A DNA stretch of 64,000 nucleotides from Dendrobium chrysotoxum (taxonomy: Eukaryota; Streptophyta; Magnoliopsida; Asparagales; Orchidaceae), in contig CM034312.1 of NCBI GenBank assembly GCA_019925795.1, forward strand, positions 26,873,914 through 26,937,913, in the 5' to 3' direction. The notes under the pieces were generated by a model that saw nothing but the letters and a program-made list of their open reading frames with translations, did no database searches and had not been told where the DNA came from. A program made the position numbers and the translations under genes. Shown piece after piece: positions 46,013 through 57,446 of the stretch (position 1 is the stretch's first letter; the number at the start of each line of letters is the position of its first letter).

Positions 46013-48430
46013 CCATATGACCATCTGCTAGTGGTGGAGTACGCCCTTCATGGCACCATCCTAGCTTCTTCCAGTTTTCTTCTCCTCTAGGATAGGACTC
46101 TTCCTTTCCTTAGGATTAGATGTGCTAGTGGTGGAGTACGCCCTTCGTGGCACCATCCTAGTTCCTTCCAATTTTCTTCTCCTTTAGGATAGGATTCCTC
46201 CTTTCCTTAGGATTAGACCTGCTAGTGGTGGATGACGCCCTTCATGGCACCATCCTAGCTTCCTCCAGGTTTTTGTTCTCCTTTAGGATAGGATTCTTCC
46301 CTTCCTTAGGATTAGACGTGCCAGTGGTGGAGTACGCCCTTTGTGGCACCATCCTAGCTTCCTCGATTTTTCTTTTCCTTAAGAATAGATGTGAGTCATT
46401 GTGCTTTCTATCCTTAGGATTAGATCTTCTAATGGTGGAGTATGCCCCTCTGTGGCACCATCCTAGGTTTAAAATCCAGACTCGATTCTGTGCGAAGCAA
46501 TGCTTCCTTCTCACAGGATCATCCAGTTTTCTTTTCCTTAAGGATAGATGTGAGTCATCGTGATTTCTATCCTTAGGATTAGATCTTCTAGTAGTGGAGC
46601 ACGCCCTCTGTGGCACCATCCTAGGTTTAAAATCTAGACTCAATTTTGTGCGAAGCAATGCTTCCTTCTCACAGGATCATCTAATTTTCTTTTCCTTAAG
46701 GATAGATGTGAGTCATCGTGCTTTCTCTCCTTAGGATTAAACGTGCCAGTGGTGGAGTACGCCCTTCATGGTACCATCCTAGCTTCTTCCAGTTTTCTTC
46801 TTCTTCAGGATAGATGTGAGTCATCATGCTTTCTTTCCTTAGGATTAGATCTTCTAGTGATGGAGCATGCCCTCTATGGCATCATCTTAGGTTCAAATTC
46901 TAGATCCGTCCTTCTGTGGGAAGCAATGCTTCCTTCTCACAGTGTCCTCCAATTTTCTTTTTTTTAAGGACAGATGTGAGTTATCGTGCTTTCTTTCCTT
47001 AGGATTAGATCTTCTAGTGATAGAGTACGCTCTCTGTGGCACCATCTTATGTTCAAATTCCAGATTCGACCTTTTGTGGGAAGCAATGCTTCCTTCCCTC
47101 AGGGTTTTCCAGTCTTCTTTTCCTTAAGGATAGATGTGAGTCATCATGCTTTTTCTCCTTAGGATTAGATCTACTAGTGGTGGAGTATGCCCCTCGTGGC
47201 ACTACCGTAGTGTCAAATTTCAAAATTGATCCTCTGTAGTTAGGAATTCTTCCTTCCTATACGATCATCCATACTTTCTTTTCCTCAAGATTAGGCTTTT
47301 CTCCTTCCCTTAGGATTAGACTCCCCAGTGATGGAAGAAGTCCCCTGTGGCACCGTCCTGGATTCAATTTCAAATTCTACAATCAAACTTTCTTTTTCTT
47401 AAGGTTAGGTTTTTCTTCCTTCCCTGGGATTAGACTTTCCAGTGATGGAGTAAGTCCTTTGTGGCACCGTCCTGAATTCAATTTAAAGTTGCACATCAAA
47501 CCCACTTTTCTTTAGGGCTAGGTTCTTATTCCTTCCCTTAAGATTAGATCGATTAGTGTTAGAGTACGCCCTTCGTGGCACTACCCTAATATCAAATTCA
47601 ATTTCGATCCTCTATAGTTAGAAGTTTATTCTTGCTATAGGATCATCTAGGCTTTCTTCTCCTTAGGGTTAAGTATTCTCTTTCCCATAGGGTTAGAATC
47701 CCCAGCTTCAATTTCAATTTTAAATTCTTGAATTCGATCTTCTTTTCCTTAAGGACAGGTATCTCTTCCTTTCCTTAGGATTAGATTTACTAGTGGTAGA
47801 GTATGCCCTCCGTGGCACTACCCTAGTATCAAAATTCAACTTTGATCCTCTATAGTTAGGAGTTCTTTCTTCCTATACGATCATCTACTCTTCTTCTCCT
47901 TAAGGTTAGGTATTCCCTTCCCTTAGGATTAGATCTACTAGTGGTAGGATACGCCTCTCGTGGCACTACCCTAGTGTTAATTTGAAATTTAATAATCAAT
48001 CTCTTTTCATCTAGGGTTAGGTTTTCCCTTTCCTTAGAATCAAAATCCAGACCCGATCACCTGTAGCTAGAAGTTCCTTCTTTCTATATGACCACTAAAC
48101 CAACTTCCTTAGGGTTAGATGTTCCTTCTCTTAGGACCAGATCTACTAGTGGTAGAGTATGCTGCCCCAGCCCTACCCTAGTATCATTTCAGATTTAATC
48201 TTCTAAGGTTAGGATTTCCATTTCCCTTAGAATCAAATCTAGACTCAATTCTTTAAAGTTAGGAGTTCTTCCTTCCTACACGATACTCCATACCTTCTTC
48301 TCCTTTAGGGATAGACTCTTCCTTTCCCTTAGGACCAGACCCACTAGTGGTAGAGTACGCTTTCCTCAGCACTACCCTAGTATCAATTCAAACCCTGATT
48401 CCCCAGGGATAAGCTTTTCATTCCCTTAGG
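45930..48430 (+). repeat. Hairpin array 2: ~95-210-bp units with co-changing stems
   Basis: About 18 units, near 45933, 46028, 46124, 46222, 46321, 46428, 46578, 46746, 46853, 47012, 47172, 47323, 47429, 47550, 47788, 47937, 48148 and 48342. Each has a left arm CTAG-T-GATGG and, about 17-20 bases on, a right arm CCATC-CTAG. Variants pair too: GGTAG with CTACC, and CCAG/GATGG with CCGTC/CTGG. Between them are TCCTTAAGGA and ATCCTTAGGAT palindromes. The frames at 46225-47239 arise from the repetition and are not genes. Confidence 0.85.
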
Positions 48431-48502
48431 ATCAAAACCCCAGACTTGACCATTTTATTCTGTCAACGCTAATATGTGCAATAGAACTTTATTCTATTAC
48501 AC

Positions 48503-48518
48503 ATATTGGAGGTCCATT
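48503..48518 (+). other. Polypurine-like tract before LTR C
   Basis: TATTGGAGGTCCATT directly before TGTTGACC; purine-rich core TTGGAGG. It marks C as the 3' LTR of a plus-strand element. Confidence 0.55.
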
Positions 48519-51500
48519 TGTTGACCTCATTTTTGTATGAGGTCAGTAGGACCAATCCAGACCTTAGGATCTTTTCAGACCTTAGGATTAATCTTGACCT
48601 TAGGATCAATCTGATCTTAGATCAATTCAGACTTTAATATCAATCCAGATTCAAATTAATCTTAATCCCATATTAATTTTAAACTCAATTCAATCAAACT
48701 CCAGGTTAATCTAAACCCTAGGATCCTCTTAGACTCCAGACCCTAGGATCTACTCTAGACCCTAGGATTCTAACAGACTCTAGATCATATAATCTTCTTA
48801 GGCTTTAGGACCTACTCTCGATCTTAGGATCAATTTAAGATCTTATATCAATCCAGATCTCAACATAATTTCAGCCTTTGATTAATCTAGATCTTAGTTC
48901 AATCTAGATTCAATCTCCAGACTTATCTAGGACTTTAGGACCTATCCTAGACCTTAGGATTTCTAGATCCTAAGAATCCTCTAAATCCTAGACCTTAGAA
49001 TTTCTAGATCCTAAGATTCCTCTAGATCCCAGAATTTCTAGATCTTAGGGTTATTCTAGACCCCAGGCCCTAGGATTTTTGGACTTTAAGATCTTCCTAG
49101 ACTTCAATCCCTAGGATCTACTCTAGACCCTAGGATTCCTTTAAGCTGATCTAGACCCTAGGATCCACTCCAAGCCCTAGGATTCCTCTAGATCAATCCA
49201 AATTTCAATTCAATCTAGACTTAATTCAAATCCAGATATTAAAATCTCAATCAAAATCCAGAATTCAATCCAGTTCAAAATTTAAACCCTAATTCAAATC
49301 TTGATCTTGTCTTTGATCTAGCTCAAATCCTTTTAATTATTTATGATCACTCCAAATGATCTTAAATGATTAGGATGATTCAAATCCAAATAATTAAGTT
49401 TAAAATCCAGCTTAAACCCAAATTTCCAGACCCAAATCTAAGGCTAAGGACTCAGGTCGTGAAAGCCTTTTCCAGTGAATCTTTGAATACTTCAAAACCC
49501 TATCAAATGACTTCTGATTCAGATTCTGTTAGTTGCATACTAATGTGACATGTCTCTAAAGGTAACCCTCCAAATTTGAGCTCATTATGAGGTCTCTAAC
49601 CCCAGAAATTTGATTGAAATCCAAAGGCTATAAAACCTTTAAATATTTACGGCCTATGCCACTGGACCTGTCACCCAGTGGATTTTGACCTTGGAGCTTT
49701 CTCCAAAGGTTACAATCACTTCCAGACCCTTAATCTTGACCTCATTGAGCATTAAACTGCATTTTGTTAAACTCATTTTGATCTCCAATTGACTAGAGTC
49801 CAAAATGACCAAAGTACCCATATATGGTGTGAATAGTCACTTTGGACCAAATGAGCTCCAAATCAAATGCAATCACTTCCAGCAAATATCAAATATTAAA
49901 GCAAACCTGTTGGATCCAAAACCAGACCTTGGGTTAACCTGGTTGACCAAGTCAACCTAGGTTGACCTAAAGGCCCATTAAGGGCCTAAACAGGTCATTT
50001 TGACCAAATGATCTTCCCAGACCTTGAGGCCACCACTAGTGGACTCAAAATGTCATTTTGAACTGATTGAGCCTTTAATCCTAACCCTGGGTCAACTTGG
50101 TTGACCAAGTCAACCTAGTTAACTTATTAGGCGAATTAAGGGCCTAAATAGGTCATTTGATCTAAATAATCATTCTAGACCCTGAAACCACCCCCATCAA
50201 ACCCCAAATATCATATCAAATCATTCCAACCCAAATCCTGGTCTTGGGTCAACCTAGTTGACCAAGTCAACCAAGGTTGTTCAATTCAACCCTTAAGCTT
50301 CCATATTTTAAATTAAGCTCCATATCAACTTCAAACCCATTTAAACCCCTCTAATCACTCTTCTTAATGATGTGGACTTGATGGGACCCTTGATCAAGTC
50401 ACTAGTTGACTTGGTCAATCAAACCTAAGCTTGGTCAAATTTAACCCTATTCAACCAAGACAAAATATGTGATTCAATCAAACCATTCAAATTCTCTAAC
50501 TTCATTCAAATGATGATTCAAACTTATCCAAACCTATTTAGGCTCAAACTACTTTAATTTGACTTGACTAGCCCTTGACCCATGGTCAAATCTCTTCAAA
50601 CTCCCTTAAATGCATTCAAGCTTCAATGTTTAAATCTCAAACCTTCTCTAATCCACCTAACCAGCTCATCAAGACCACTTAGGTGCCACCTCACCTGCTG
50701 TTGACTAGTTGACTGGTCAACATGGTCAACAAATGCCTCCAAAAGGCTTAAATACCCAAATGGCATGGCATCTTCATGCCAACTCAGCTCCAGTTGATAG
50801 AGCATCCTCTAGAACATTCCCATGTCAGTCTTTGACCCTTGGATTAAGATCAAACCGTTTGGAGTTAAACCCATATGCTCATATAAGGCAAAGGACACTT
50901 TCCATATAGGATGTCATTTTGTCCTTGATTCTCCTGCCTCCCACCTATTCCCTGGACAGATGGCACTCATCTAGGAGCTACTCTAGTTGATCTCAGCCCT
51001 CCATTCAATCTGGAAGGGATTGAATAGGGCAAAAGACTCAAAATGAGATTCATTCAATTCCTAGCCATCTCTCTCCTCCCAAGCCGCCCCAGACCAAAAA
51101 TTCCTCCACTATTGAGCTCCAGACTTCTTCTACACTGATTCTCAACCAAAAGCCACTATTAAAACCCCGTCGATGATGATCCTCCAGTGAGTTCAAGCCT
51201 CAATCCGTCCAAGACTCGAAAATAGATAATCTAGAGCGTTTCATATCGCAAATTCAAGAGAAGAAATATACGAGGACAGTCTACAAACTCAACCGAATCG
51301 AAATCCTCAAGATCTAACGGTTAAAAACTTTTTAAAACTTTAGATTTAGGTCAATGAGTTTAGTTTTAACTAGCTTTTTGTAAAGTTGTTTTTAACCCAA
51401 ACAACTTGCTCCACATTGATTCTGTTCATATGCTTAATTTATGTTCAAAGATTCAAGCGAAATGATTGGTCCGATTGGGAGAAAATGAAAGAAAAGGGAT

Positions 51501-52329
51501 TCTAGGGCGTCATTCATAGTTTCATGCGAGTGTATGTTTTCTAGACCATTGATCATGCGATCAACGGCCCGGATTGATCCATACCGCAGCTCTAATTAAC
51601 CGCAGGCTTGGTCTCGCGGTTAATCTCATGTCCGGCAGCATCTAGGCCCTTGATCCAGAACCGCGGGATCAAACGTTCGCCGTCTGATCTCTCTCCGTGA
51701 GATTAGACTGTGGGATTTGATCTTGGCTGTTGAATCATTACAACGGGTGATCAAACGGCGGGCGAGAGCTGCTGACTCGTTTAACTAAACTACGTGGACC
51801 CCACGCATTAAAGCCTAATGATTGTAGGCGGCACAATCATTGACATTAAATGCGCCGCCGCCGGCAATCATTGCCGTGGTTTGGTTCATCCAACCAAAAG
51901 GTGCCACGTGGCCTGACGGCTACCGATTTGCTTTTTTTTAAAAATTTTTTTTAAAAAAAGATTTAATTAACAAAATTTGAATAATTAATTAAAAATTAAT
52001 TTAAATCTAAAACTAATATATTATATATTATAAATTTTAGAAGATTAAATAGTTTAATTTAATATTATTATTAATTTAAAATTCCTAAATATATTTTGAA
52101 ATTATTTAAATATTAAATACTAATTATTTTTAATTAATATTTAATAATTAGATATTAAATATTTTATTTAAATATTAAATATTAAATATCAAATATTAAT
52201 TATTAATTATTTTAAATACTTTATCTAAATTATAAGATAAATATTAAACATTTTAAAATTAAAAATCAATTTTAAATATTTAATATTAATTAAATAATTG
52301 AAGTTGTTAAAATAATTAAATAATTGATT
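48519..52329 (+). repeat. LTR C (3' LTR), truncated at 52329
   Basis: Begins TGTTGACCTCAT with the terminal hairpin and matches LTR B base for base with few differences (about 9 in the first 200). The match stops abruptly inside the AT-rich segment after 'aataattgatta' at 52329, where minus-orientation sequence begins. W-box blocks at 49925, 50087 and 50244. The ORFs at 50623 and 50709 recur in B at 20115 and 20201 because the sequence is repeated. Confidence 0.9.
49920..50290. promoter_or_regulatory. W-box arrays in LTR C
   Basis: Same three blocks as 19418-19780, with TTGACC/GGTCAA cores intact. Confidence 0.55.
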
Positions 52330-54984
52330 AGTTCCATGCATTTTCAAGAATTGAGACCATTGGGCTTTTGTAGGGCTCCTCAAACCCTTTCCAATGAGCC
52401 TAAGATCACTTAAATTGGTTAGGTGGGTGAGAAGATATGATTTTTGAAATTTCCCTTAATTTCCCATGAAATTAAATCTGGATTTACATAGTGAGTCGGC
52501 ACTTTACACACGGGCGCCACCTGATTGGTCAGCCAATCATTGAGACTGACTGTGTAAATGTGGGATTAAAGGCAGCTGTTGGATCGTAGATCGAACGGCC
52601 ATGATTAAACGAACTCCAGAACCATGGGATATAATCCAAACTGTTGATTGAGATCAACGGTTAGGATTATGTCTTTAACCTCCTGCATAACCCGAAGCTA
52701 TAGACTTTCTTCGGCGTGATTCGAGAGATCCTGTCGATAAACTCCTTTAAAATTTCATAGGGAGGATCAGGATGATGCAAACCATTAATCCAATGGTCAG
52801 ATTATAGTGGTTTGGTGGTTTACTTCACACTTGACCACCACTCCCTAACTATGAGCTCGAGAAGAGGATCTCACCATGTAGAAAGCCCCAACAAATGGGT
52901 TTTTCTATCAAAAAGCTTCAAGGAGGGATGAAGAGCACTTCTCCTTTAGACACTGAAGTCGGAGGATCGCCAAAAGTAGGACTTCGAGTGGGACGTGGAA
53001 GGATTTCATCAGAGCTCACTTGAACTAATGGCCAGAGAGGACTAGGAAGATGGGGAACAAGAGAGTAAGGCTTATGGAGCTCTGGGGAGAGTTTTTAAAA
53101 TGCTTGGAGTGAATGAGCTCCTCTAGATCAAAGTGCCCTATTCAAATGACTCCTGTAGCCATGGATGGCTGGGATTGACTAGGTAAGCCCATGGATGGAC
53201 TCCTGGTGGAATGAGACAACCAAGGGAGTCATTTTGAGCTCAGAGGGGGCGAGTACAAGCCTTGGGGAAGCATCAGCTAGGGCTCATAAAGGGGGGACCA
53301 CCAGAGCTGTTTTGTCATTCTTTCTGACTGCCTTCGGCCACTAGCTTGGTCATGCTGAGGTGGAAAGATTGCTGGAGGTCTGGTGAGTCGAAAGGGAGAG
53401 TCAATTGGCCGGGAGGCAGCCTAGATGTAGAAATGAGCTCTGGTTGACCCAAACCTGTACTGTTTGGGTCAGTTTGGGTGTAACCTAAGTCAAGTCAGGA
53501 CCTACGCTTGATGGGGGAGGTAGGTTGGGTCATGGTGAACCCAATTATGGATTGAATTGGCCATGGGATAGCTAATTCCCCAACATGGCTCGGGTTGACC
53601 CATTTCTGGGTAGGTTTGGGTCCATTTGGGTTAGACCCTGGTTAAGCTAGATCATGGGATTGATGTAGGAAGTGTATGGGGTCAAGGGGTATCCAATGCA
53701 AGTGAAGGTTGGACCTGAATTGATCTATGGAGAAAACTGGCTCAAGTCAAAGTGGTTTTGACTACTTTTAGCTAGCTTAAGTGTTGACCCAAGTCAACCC
53801 AACGATTGGGCTGACTAGGGTAGGTGTGTTGGAACTAGGGCTAGCCAATGGAAGTGTTGACTTAGTTTGGTGAGGCTTAGGTTGGGAAATGGCTCAACTC
53901 ATAGTTGTTTTGATCACTTTGGCCTAACCCAATTCCCAACCTAAGTTGACCCATGGGTTGGGTCAACTAGAGTAGGTGCATTGGGTCATGGGGGACCTAA
54001 TGCCACCATTGGTTTGATCCAATTTGGTCTAGGGTCGATTTTGGCTCATAAGAGACCCTCTTTGGATACTTGGGTCAAGCCAAATGGCTAACCCAAGTGG
54101 GCCCAAGTCTTGGGCCTCCAAGAGGACACCCCTTAGGACCTAATGGATCATCCTAAGGGTTTGAATTGGCTTGGCAAGGCCTTGGTCAAAGAATTTGAAA
54201 GAGATAAAGGTGTATGGGAGGTTTAGAGAAACTTAGTTGAAATAGTTATGTGTCCCTACATTGAGTTTTACGGAAAAGTCTAAAATCCCCCTTAAAGGGC
54301 ATTTTTGTCATTTTGACCCCTGGTTAACTCTAGGTCAAACTGGGTTCAAAAAAGTATGTATTACTGGTCAAAAAGTTAGAATAGAGGTCATGGATGTGAT
54401 CAAAGTCCTTGGAAAGAGTTCCAAGGTCAAATTCCACAAGGTGTAGGGTCTAGTGGCATAGGCTGTAAATATTTGAAGGTTTTACAGCCTTTGGAAATAA
54501 ATTCAATTTCTGGGGCCAGGGGCTTAGATTGAGCTCAAATTTGGAGGGTTGACCCTAGAGAAATACATAATTAATATGAAATTAATAAACCATGATTCAA
54601 GGTAGCATAAAAATCACCCAAAAAGGGTTTCAGGACCTAGGTCCCTAATCCTAGGATTTGGTTTGGAATCCTGGATTTGGACTAGATTTTTTATTTTAAT
54701 GATTGAGTTTAAATTACCCACATCAATGATAATCAAATAAATGATTGGGATTGATTAGATATGATCTGAATGTTAATTGAAGGTTGGTTGAAAGTTGGGT
54801 TAGAGTTTAGAATCTGAAGATTGGACTGAAAATAGAAGTAAAAAATGAAATTGAATTTGATTAGGATTGGATTAGATTTTAATTGGAACCTATATGATTG
54901 ACAAGTGAACACCTATCAATCATTAGGTCGCCAAAAAGAAACCCAGGCAGGTCCTAGTGACCTTATATAGAAATGAGGTCAACA
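52330..54984 (-). mobile_element. LTR D, minus orientation, truncated; probable 5' LTR of the minus gypsy element
   Basis: Reverse-orientation relative of LTR A. It shares 'tctagtggcataggc' with 'gtaaatatttgaaggtttta' at 54450, 'ggtcctagtgacc' at 54953, and the edge GAGGTCAACA at 54975-54984. Rich in 'ggttgaccca' motifs (53430-54060). The left side is cut at 52330 against LTR C. The right edge abuts LINE-like sequence, so it is an outer boundary. The ORF at 54261 is not supported. Confidence 0.75.
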
Positions 54985-55189
54985 GTAATGCAATTCTTCA
55001 CACCGTACAAATCTCATTACATATATTTCAAATGAAGATATAAAAATTTATTTTTCTTGAATATAAAATACTCTGTCCCTAATCATAACTGCTTCACTTT
55101 TGAATTTTACTACAATTCATGGGATGTCATTGATAATCCAATTTTTTTGTATTATACACTACTTGTTTCACAAATGAAAAGCTCTCAAT
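54985..55189. other. AT-rich sequence between LTR D and LINE homology
   Basis: No ORF; presumably more of the decayed LINE, but nothing recognisable. Confidence 0.4.
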
Positions 55190-56800
55190 AAATGCTAAAG
55201 TGACTAGGATAACTCTCATTCCTAAGAACTCCCATGCCAATACTTTTTCTAACTCCAGACATATCTCTCTCCACAATATATTCTATAAAATAATTACTAA
55301 AATTCTCGTATGATTAAAAATTATTATGCCACATAATATTCACTATTACCAAGCAAACTTCATTCAGAGTAGAATGTCCACTGATAATATCATTCTAACA
55401 AATGAAATTCTTCAAGACATGTTTTATAATAAAGTTGGATAAAATTTTTAAGTAAATTCGACATCAAAAGGCCTTTGAGACTGTTGATCAGGAATTTCTC
55501 ATAAATAGAAGGCATAAAAAAGGTTTCCCTCATCTTTTTATTGATTGGACTAAGGCAAATATAGATGATGTTTTTTATTCCATATGCCTTAGGGGGAATT
55601 TGGTAGGTTTTTTTGGCTCCTCCTCTTAGCTCAAGAATAGTTGGCCTCTATTAGCAATCCTAGCTCTCTCAAAGAGATTTATTAATCATATGGTGAAGCT
55701 TTTAGGTGGCATATAAATTACTTGAAAAGCTTGATTATTTTTCCCCCCAAAGGCCTTATGTTTTAGCATTCTTGAAACATTATCAATTTTTCCTATTTGG
55801 GGATCCCCATATCCTCTAAGTAGCTCTGCAACACTGATTTCCAACATGTGTTGATTTTCCATATGTTGGATTGAAAGGCAAAATTTGTATCTTCCACAGG
55901 AATATTTCAAATGCTCAAATTTTTATTATGAAACAAAATTTTGTTCTAGATTAGATCGCTTAATTCCCAAAGCATGTTCTAAACTCATTAATGGATGTTG
56001 TGTTGGATTTTTATATCATGAGAACACTAATGTTAAAAGAATGCATATAATTTCATGGGATGACACCTACAAGCCTAGGAACACTTGAGGGCTCGAGCTT
56101 CCTTCTATTTAAAAAATTTCTCATGGTTTTAGATCCTTTCTTATCTAGAGATTGATTAATTACTTAGGCCCTTATCTAGATGGTTAAGATTAAAATACTG
56201 TTTTAATTGGAAGCATTGCACCTCTTGCCCTTCCCTTTTTGAAAAAAGCTCAAGGTTATAGGCTCTACATTCAAAGATAAGCTCTCTTTTCCAGTAGAGA
56301 TGGCTCCTCTATCACCCTAATGGATCAATGACAAATCCATTATGAACTTATTTGTGTTAGGGGTTCTTTCTAATGTACCCATTCCCACAAAGGGAGATTA
56401 CATGTATTCTTAATAATGTTATTCATAATGTCATCAATGCAATTCCTTTGAAGGGAGATGGGATTTACTCCTTTGAGTGGAATGAAATCTCAAATCCTAT
56501 GTTTAATGACTTCGTGAAAGCCTTTTTTTGCCAACATTGATAAAGTTAAATGGTGTTCATACATTTGACACAAATATTATGCAATTGGGTATGTAATCCT
56601 CTTGTGCTTGGCTTGGGACTAAGAATGGGTTAAAAATAGTAGATGTTCTGTAAGCATGTAATATTAATGTTCCAGTAATGTGTTTTTTAGAAGGCTAAAA
56701 GCACGCCCAAGAGCCATCTCTTTTTCCGATGCCAATTCACTTTCAATCTGCTCTGTTCGTGTTATGTTGGGGTTCATCTTTTTAGGTTAAACGCAATTGT
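55190..56800 (+). pseudogene. L1-type LINE remnant (reverse transcriptase and zf-RVT)
   Basis: The plus-strand translation reads AKVTRITLIPKNSHANTFSN, SRHISLHNIFYKIITKILV, then a YYQANFIQSRMSTDNIILTN-like stretch and EILQDMFYNKVG. These match plant L1 RT blocks (ITLIPK..F.D.RPISL.N..YKI..KIL, Q..F..GR.I.DNI.L..E.L). The core with the YADD box is missing: 55620-55690 jumps to the post-RT region (RLDRLIPKACSKLI and MHIISWDDTYKPRNT, compare kIhlvsWd.ic.PK). Near 56700-56780, KSHLFFRCQFTFNLLCS resembles the zf-RVT HLFf.C domain. Many stops and at least one deletion show a long-dead copy. Confidence 0.75.
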
Positions 56801-57240
56801 ATTTAAATATTAGCTCATGCTTATGACATGGAGAGAGTTTTTTTATTGTCAAAAGTTACTATTTGCTCACCATTTGTTGCCTTCTTTATCATATTTGGAG
56901 AGAAGGAAATGATTAGAAGTTTGGTAACTATTGCTTCCTTTTTCACTCTTATCTTCAGAATTCAGTATGCTATGAAGTCTAAAGTCTAAAACTGGAAAAG
57001 ATATGATGAAATCCACCACATCCTTTTCTGAAATATATTTTTCTGGCCATCATTCACTGTAGTTTGGTGCTCGGGTTGCTATTCCCTTTTTTTAGAAGGT
57101 TGATTTAGATTTCCTTTGGGTGATGAAGCACTTTTGTTTTCCTTTTGTGTTTAGCAATTACACAATTTTGCATCAATTTCTTTAAGGCTACGAGTTCCAA
57201 GTGATGTGTAGCTGTTGGGCTATTGAACCTTCCTCACTTG
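56801..57240 (+). other. Probable 3' continuation of the LINE
   Basis: Weak coding-like text (for example VAFFIIFGEKEMIRSL, compare plant LINE ends W.iWkeRN.R.F). No clear poly(A) or target duplication found. Confidence 0.35.
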
Positions 57241-57245
57241 TTTTC

Positions 57246-57411
57246 TATTAGAACATAAGTAAATACCAAGCTTTACACATGTATTCTTGCTCTTCAATAG
57301 CTCCTTTACACGTGTACTCACATCTCTATGTATCTATATATACACCATGTACCTACTGGAATAAAGAAGGCTTTTCTATTCTTGTTATTTCCCTATTCTT
57401 GTATTTCCACA
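57246..57411 (+). repeat. 5' LTR of Ale-like copia
   Basis: TATTAGAACATAAG to TTTCCACA. A TATATATACA run near 57345 could serve as TATA box, and AATAAAG at 57360 as a poly(A) signal. Confidence 0.93.
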
Positions 57412-57421
57412 TGGTATCAGA
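57412..57421 (+). other. tRNA-iMet PBS of Ale-like copia
   Basis: TGGTATCAGA immediately after the LTR. Confidence 0.85.
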
Positions 57422-57446
57422 TGTTGTTCTGTCCTGAGGACCGTAC

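Larger units (their letters stand above)
18011..52329 (+). mobile_element. Non-autonomous Tat/Ogre-like LTR element (LTR B, interior, LTR C)
   Basis: Direct repeats begin at 18011 and 48519. They run co-linearly for 3.8 kb at about 95% identity in the stretch I compared, until C stops at 52329. A primer-binding-type sequence (TGGCGACTCCACTGAGGA, 41293) follows LTR B and a PPT-like tract (48503-48518) precedes LTR C. The interior (41288-48518) has one gag-like ORF and no protease, RT or integrase, so it would need an autonomous partner. LTR B is split by the SIRE-like copia at 25374-40196. The element lies in the gag of the minus gypsy element. Confidence 0.75.

Noticed and set aside
46225..47239. 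Several overlapping ORFs of 60-138 codons on both strands
   Set aside because: They are products of tandem array 2 (repeated FLSLGLDLLV-like text) and occur in several frames.
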